Positions 60,194 through 64,000 of a stretch of 64,000 nucleotides of DNA are shown piece by piece; within the stretch, counting starts at the first letter, position 1; each line of letters opens with the position of its first letter. Both the position numbers and the translations under genes were made by a program. The DNA is from JAFDZV01 sp964455525 (GTDB lineage: Bacteria; Bacteroidota; Ignavibacteria; OLB7), in NCBI GenBank assembly GCA_964455525.1, contig CAYVWR010000009.1, positions 62,001 through 126,000 of the forward strand, given 5' to 3'. The notes beneath the pieces were generated by a model. It saw only the letters and a list, made by a program, of their open reading frames with translations. It ran no database searches and was not told the DNA's origin.

Positions 60194-60925
60194 ATGAAGT
60201 TTGCTGCGATGGTGCTCCTGGCTCTTCTTGTGATCCTTGGGGCACAGGCGGAGGCACAGGTAACCGGGGAGCCAGGGGGATCAGTTCCCCAGACAACTCC
60301 GGGCAGGCCCTCGATCCCGGACGACACCCTGTTCATCTTTGAACCGGCCCGGCCGCTGATCGATAGCCTGGGCATCTCCGCCGAGTACGACGATGCCATG
60401 GGAATCGACATTCTTTTCAGCAACAGCGGCTTTGGCGGCGGTGGATTCTACCAGCATAATTACTCCCAGAAACTTGCTGGCTTCGTCAATATCGGGCTTA
60501 CCGGCTCGCGCAGCCGGGACGAGTTCGAGGAATATGACAGCAACGAGCAGGACTGGCTTGTTCCCGGCAAGGTGAACCGCCTCTATACCATCCCCCTGAC
60601 GGTGGGGCTGCGCTACCGCCTCCTGGAGAATGTCATCGTCGATAACTTCCGGCCCTATATGAACATAGGAGCAGGCCCAACGATGATCGTGGCGCTGCCA
60701 TATGCATATGGCTTCTTCAAGAGCTTCGCTCACGCCAGAGCGTATTTTACCGGCGGCGGGTTTATCGGCGTCGGCGCCGAGATTGGCGGAAGCAAGCCGG
60801 TGCTCGGGGTCAACCTGCGCTACTTCTATATTCCCCTTCGCCCCGGCCTGGAGAGCGTTCAGGGAGATCCGATCACCAATTTCGGCGGGCTGTTTCTGAC
60901 GATGAACATCGGGTTTGCCCGGTAG
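60194..60925 (+). CDS. putative outer-membrane beta-barrel protein
   Basis: A 243-residue protein with signal peptide MKFAAMVLLALLVILGAQAEA and alternating-pattern beta strands: GGGGFYQHNYSQKLAGFVNI, YTIPLTVGLRYRL and GVNLRYFYIPLRP, ending with GGLFLTMNIGFAR. The terminal aromatic-rich strand suits BamA recognition. An eight-stranded OmpW/OmpX-size barrel is plausible. GGAG precedes the ATG at 60194 at a spacing of 7, which I prefer over ATGs at 60176 and 60179. Function unknown. Confidence 0.7.
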   Translation: MKFAAMVLLALLVILGAQAEAQVTGEPGGSVPQTTPGRPSIPDDTLFIFEPARPLIDSLGISAEYDDAMGIDILFSNSGFGGGGFYQHNYSQKLAGFVNIGLTGSRSRDEFEEYDSNEQDWLVPGKVNRLYTIPLTVGLRYRLLENVIVDNFRPYMNIGAGPTMIVALPYAYGFFKSFAHARAYFTGGGFIGVGAEIGGSKPVLGVNLRYFYIPLRPGLESVQGDPITNFGGLFLTMNIGFAR

Positions 60926-60985
60926 CCACACGCCATCACTCATAGTTGCACCACCGTTGTCCCGGACCGGCCGATACAACGATAC

Positions 60986-61017
60986 AGCCCGGAATCCCTG
61001 ACTGGAACCGGGCTTTC
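60986..61017 (+). terminator. terminator of the outer-membrane protein gene
   Basis: A 7-bp perfect stem AGCCCGG / CCGGGCT (60986-60992 and 61008-61014) with a 15-base loop is followed by TTTC. It lies about 60 bases after the stop and converges with the CCA enzyme gene. Confidence 0.6.
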
Positions 61018-61088
61018 TGCTATCAGATCAGAAGGATGTCAGCACACGACTCCTCTACAGGCTCGTTCCGAATCGTACCCGGCAGATA

Positions 61089-62513
61089 TCATCGAGCTGG
61101 CTTCACGAGAATACGGTCCTTGATCTCGAAGAGGTAATCGCGGGCCGCCTCGTATTCATTGGGGATTCTCCCATCAAGAATCGCCTCCTCGATCGCCTCT
61201 TTCAGCACGCCGACCATGCGCGACGGCGGTATACCGCAGATCTCCATGATCTCCTCGCCACGCACAGGCGACTGGAACGCCCGGAGCCGATCCTTCTCCT
61301 CCACCTCCTTGATCCGCTCGATCACCCTATCGTAATTCTCCAGATACCGCCGCACACGCCGCGCATCGCGGCTGGTGATATCGGCACGGCAGAGCGTAAA
61401 GAGATCGTTCAGATTCTCCCCGGCATCCACCACAAGCCGCCGTATGGCCGAATCGGTAACCCCTTCCTCTACCAGTACCATCGGGCGATGATGCAGGCGC
61501 ACCAGGTTCGCCACGTACTCCTTTTCCTTCATCGGCAGCTTCAACCGTCTGAAAATCCGATCCTGCCACCGTGCGCCAACCTCCTCGTGGCCGTGGAAGG
61601 TCCACCCCTGCCCGTCGCGAAAGCGCTTGGTAACCGGCTTGGCGATATCGTGCATCAGAGCGGCAAAACGTAGCCACACATTGTCGGTTGTTGCGGCGAT
61701 ATTATCCACAACCTTGAGCGTATGCCAGAAGACATCCTTATGGGCATAGGCCACACCACCGGTTTTCACCAGATCGACCCCTTCCAGACGATGCACCTCC
61801 GGGAAGATCAACTCCATCAGACCGGTCTGTTGCAGAATGGCAAGTCCAGTGCTCGGCTTTGGCGCCGCAAGGGTCTTCAGAAGCTCATCGCTTATACGTT
61901 CCTGCGAGATGATCCTGATCCGCTCATGCAGATCGGCCATGGCAGCCAGCGAGGCGGGATCGAGATCGAACTGGAGCTTGGCGGCAAAGCGGGCGCCGCG
62001 CATCATCCGGAGCGGGTCTTCCGAGTAGGTGACATGAGGGTCCAGCGGTGTACGAAGCAGGCCTCGCTGAAGATCCTCAAGCCCGCCGAACAGATCGATC
62101 ACCTCGCCGGTATGTTCCCCACCTACGCGCACTGCCATTGCATTCACAGTGAAATCCCGGCGGCGGAGATCATCCATCAAGGTTCCCTCGGTCACGATCG
62201 GCTTGCGTGAATCGGGGTGGTACTCCTCCTTGCGTGTGCCGACAAACTCCAGCTTATAACCATGCACAGGCACCATTGCAGTGCCGAAACGCTCGAAGAT
62301 CACCGCATGGGTATTGAATTCACGCGCCACGATCTGTGCAAACTCCACACCGCTCCCCTCTACGGTAAAGTCGATATCGTTTTCATTGCCGGAATGGCGA
62401 AGAAGCATATCACGCACATACCCGCCCACAAGGTAGATATTCCTACCCTCGGTGTGTGCTATATCGCCTACGGCATGGATGATCGGATGGGAAATCTCTA
62501 TAGTCGTCTTCAC
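61089..62513 (-). CDS. CCA tRNA nucleotidyltransferase / poly(A) polymerase family protein with HD domain
   Basis: A 474-residue class II nucleotidyltransferase: IYLVGGYVRDMLLRHSG, the metal-binding DIDFTVEG, TEGTLMDDLRRRDFTVNAM and EDPLRMMRGARFAAKLQF. The C-terminal half carries an HD hydrolase (FAALMHDIAKPVT, FHGHEEVG, LVRLHHRP). tRNA-Leu in this window lacks an encoded CCA, so such an enzyme is required in the cell. Whether this one adds CCA, only A, or only CC cannot be told from sequence alone. Confidence 0.9.
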   Translation of the reverse strand: MKTTIEISHPIIHAVGDIAHTEGRNIYLVGGYVRDMLLRHSGNENDIDFTVEGSGVEFAQIVAREFNTHAVIFERFGTAMVPVHGYKLEFVGTRKEEYHPDSRKPIVTEGTLMDDLRRRDFTVNAMAVRVGGEHTGEVIDLFGGLEDLQRGLLRTPLDPHVTYSEDPLRMMRGARFAAKLQFDLDPASLAAMADLHERIRIISQERISDELLKTLAAPKPSTGLAILQQTGLMELIFPEVHRLEGVDLVKTGGVAYAHKDVFWHTLKVVDNIAATTDNVWLRFAALMHDIAKPVTKRFRDGQGWTFHGHEEVGARWQDRIFRRLKLPMKEKEYVANLVRLHHRPMVLVEEGVTDSAIRRLVVDAGENLNDLFTLCRADITSRDARRVRRYLENYDRVIERIKEVEEKDRLRAFQSPVRGEEIMEICGIPPSRMVGVLKEAIEEAILDGRIPNEYEAARDYLFEIKDRILVKPAR

Positions 62514-62807
62514 AGCCTGCTCTTGTCGGGAACCTGATCGAAAGCCGATCGCGGAAAGGGAAGTATCGTTTCGAGAGCCGCCAGCCGAAGATCATGGCAA
62601 ACAACACAACAACTCTCAGGAAATGGCGAAGATACGGGAGAAAGAGCAAAGGCAGTGCAGGGGGTGATGGAATCTCTCGGAGCAATCATGGACCGATGGC
62701 ATCCGATACAGGCAACCGGCTCTGGAAACCGAACCGACCAAACAGCATCACATCCCGGCCCGCCCGTGAACACACGGCACGGGCCGGAAGATGAGGCCGG
62801 AAATGCT
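62514..62807. other. 294-base gap between the CCA enzyme and the nuclease gene
   Basis: A 66-codon frame on the plus strand (62594-62794) is very basic but lacks codon bias and a ribosome-binding site. The region should contain the minus-strand promoter of the CCA enzyme, which I could not identify. If the downstream nuclease is a toxin, this is where an immunity gene might be expected, and I see none. Confidence 0.45.
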
Positions 62808-63815
62808 TCAGTAATCGCGACCGAAGCGAAGGGGCGCCTTGCGTACGCGCACATGCCTGCCTCCGGTTGCTATTCCACCGGCACCACGCCTGTTATTGGT
62901 ACGGTGATGCAGCAATCGGAAGTTCCTGTACTGGCGATTCCCCGACTTCGAGTATGGACGGATATGATCGGCCTGCACCCGCCATTCATTCAGAATGAAC
63001 CCCAGATTATCCGGATCTTCGGCCATCAGAAGGCCGCCGTTCCGAAATCTGTTGTAGAGCATCATCAGCAGGCGTTGCTCTGTGGAAGCCTTCCCCTTTT
63101 GCGACTTCTTCTTGATGCCGCCGCTGGGGTACTTGGCAAGAATCGGTATCCTCCTGATACGGTTGCGAAAGCCCTGTGATACAGGCCCGTTCCGATCAAC
63201 AATGTCGAGCGGGGCGTGGGGCGATTCGCTTGTACTGAAGATGCCGGACTGTTCAGCCTCCTGCTGGATACTGCGGAACAGTTGCTTGAGTTCCGTGCCG
63301 ATGATATTTGTGCGGTCGCTAGGAGGGCGAAGCTCCGCATTCACACAGGAAATGCCACCGATCGACCCCTTCACACGAGAAGGCACATGGGGATCGACGC
63401 TATCGTTATAGCTCAAGGTAAGATCGATTGCCACCGCCGCCGCCCCTGCGTTCTTGATCCGTGTCCGAAGCTCCTGCTCCAGCACCCCCCAGGTCCCGCT
63501 GCCACAATTGGCACCCTTGCTCATCGGGGCAATATTATAGGAATGATCGGGACCACCGAGAGCCAGTCCGATGATATGCCCCCCCTCGAAGCTATTCTCC
63601 TTGTAATTGCCCCAGAGTTCCTCGTCCTGTATCGCGAGCGGGAGCAGCGAGCGATCGCGCCCTGGAGGATACTGAACGATGATGACACCGCCGGTCACCC
63701 TTATAGGGCGTTGGAATCCCAGCCCCGGGGCAGGTTCGGATTCGATAGTGATTGATCTACCACCTGAGTAGTTCCAGGTTAGCCTATTGCCCTGTATCTG
63801 GTCTGGATAATCCAT
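62808..63815 (-). CDS. protein with DNA/RNA non-specific endonuclease-like and HNH-like regions
   Basis: A 335-residue protein. Residues 70-150 resemble the DNA/RNA non-specific endonuclease family: FEGGHIIGLALGGPDHSYN (His80 as candidate catalytic base, Asn94 as metal ligand), then APMSKGANCGSGTW. Residues 280-310 have an HNH-like array, ADHIRPYSKSGNRQYRNF followed by RLLHHRTNN. There is no signal peptide. Such two-part nucleases occur in polymorphic toxins, but no delivery domain or immunity gene is present. The ATG at 63813-63815 was chosen; a TTG at 63926 would extend it by 37 residues into sequence just after the promoter. Confidence 0.55.
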   Translation of the reverse strand: MDYPDQIQGNRLTWNYSGGRSITIESEPAPGLGFQRPIRVTGGVIIVQYPPGRDRSLLPLAIQDEELWGNYKENSFEGGHIIGLALGGPDHSYNIAPMSKGANCGSGTWGVLEQELRTRIKNAGAAAVAIDLTLSYNDSVDPHVPSRVKGSIGGISCVNAELRPPSDRTNIIGTELKQLFRSIQQEAEQSGIFSTSESPHAPLDIVDRNGPVSQGFRNRIRRIPILAKYPSGGIKKKSQKGKASTEQRLLMMLYNRFRNGGLLMAEDPDNLGFILNEWRVQADHIRPYSKSGNRQYRNFRLLHHRTNNRRGAGGIATGGRHVRVRKAPLRFGRDY

Positions 63816-63936
63816 CGATCGTGCGAGAATGTGTGGAAGAAACAAGGCACCCTTGCGAACTAGGGAGCGGGCGCAACAGTGGTCTTGCGATGAAGGGCAG
63901 CAACCGGCGCTCCGGCACAAAAACAATCAGGCGGAG

Positions 63937-63965
63937 ATAATAATCAAAACAGAAGAGAAGGTCAA
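63937..63965 (-). promoter_or_regulatory. strong sigma70-like promoter for the nuclease-like gene
   Basis: On the minus strand TTGACC (63965-63960) and TATTAT (63942-63937) are exactly 17 bases apart, each matching 5 of 6 consensus positions. The ATG of the nuclease-like gene lies about 115 bases downstream. It is the best canonical promoter in the window. Confidence 0.6.
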
Positions 63966-64000
63966 AGGATCAGCCCGGCATACCCGGCACATCGAGCGCT

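Noticed and set aside
62594..62794. 66-codon basic frame between the CCA enzyme and the nuclease
   Set aside because: No codon bias, no ribosome-binding site and no family features; kept only as a remark.

Overview
The window is a 64 kb, roughly 58-60% GC bacterial chromosome segment with ordinary gene density. It shows no phage, insertion sequence, CRISPR or rRNA. It comes from a diderm of the Bacteroidota/Chlorobiota (FCB) superphylum. The evidence is a fused LpxC-FabZ protein, an F1Fo operon lacking the beta and epsilon genes, two OmpH/Skp genes beside bamA, and a DUF1501 protein ending in a type IX secretion sorting domain. The lack of photosynthesis genes and the GC content suggest a non-photosynthetic Chlorobi relative such as Kapabacteria. 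That placement is inference.

Layout. 1-12.2 kb is one long minus-strand envelope cluster: uppS, bamA, two skp-like genes, lpxD, then after a terminator lpxC-fabZ, lpxA, lpxB, a DUF374 (LpxJ-type) acyltransferase, lpxK and a C26 amidotransferase. 12.2-16 kb holds a plus-strand DUF1800/DUF1501 pair with Tat-like N-termini. 16-20 kb holds tRNA-Leu(UAA), an unusual RG-rich ribosomal protein S1, a membrane-anchored tetraheme cytochrome and murI. 20-31 kb (minus) carries a histidine kinase/sigma54 regulator pair, purL, a zinc-ribbon membrane protein, a biotin carboxylase, mutS2 and yqeY. 31-33.4 kb has a BtuF-like protein and an MFS exporter. 33.5-39.6 kb is the atpZ-I-B-E-F-H-A-G operon, with strong RNA hairpins on both sides of atpE and a candidate promoter flanked by inverted repeats. 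40-42.6 kb is a PhoB/PhoR-type pair with an antisense 57-codon ORF between the two genes, plus an unknown protein. 42.7-48.7 kb has a patatin/BamA-type outer-membrane protein, a PpiD/SurA-like chaperone and a methyltransferase. 48.8-56.5 kb holds an LEA14-like lipoprotein, pdxH, a CrtI-like desaturase, asnB with a heavily structured leader, a methyltransferase and two tandem DUF1990 proteins. 56.7-60.1 kb is a peptide ABC transporter (two permeases and one ATPase). The right end has a small outer-membrane protein, a CCA-adding-type enzyme and a protein with two nuclease-like regions behind a strong sigma70-like promoter.

How the genes work together. The left cluster supplies lipid A synthesis (LpxA, C, D, B, K and a late acyltransferase), periplasmic chaperones, the outer-membrane protein insertase and undecaprenyl diphosphate, so it is an envelope biogenesis module. 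The Atp genes build Fo plus most of F1; beta and epsilon must be encoded elsewhere. The two kinase/regulator pairs and the transporters are stand-alone accessory modules. I found no clearly new multi-gene system. The best leads are the RG-rich S1, the Tat plus T9SS DUF1501 protein, the atpE-flanking RNA structures, the asnB leader, the antisense small ORF with a G8 tract, and the two-domain nuclease.
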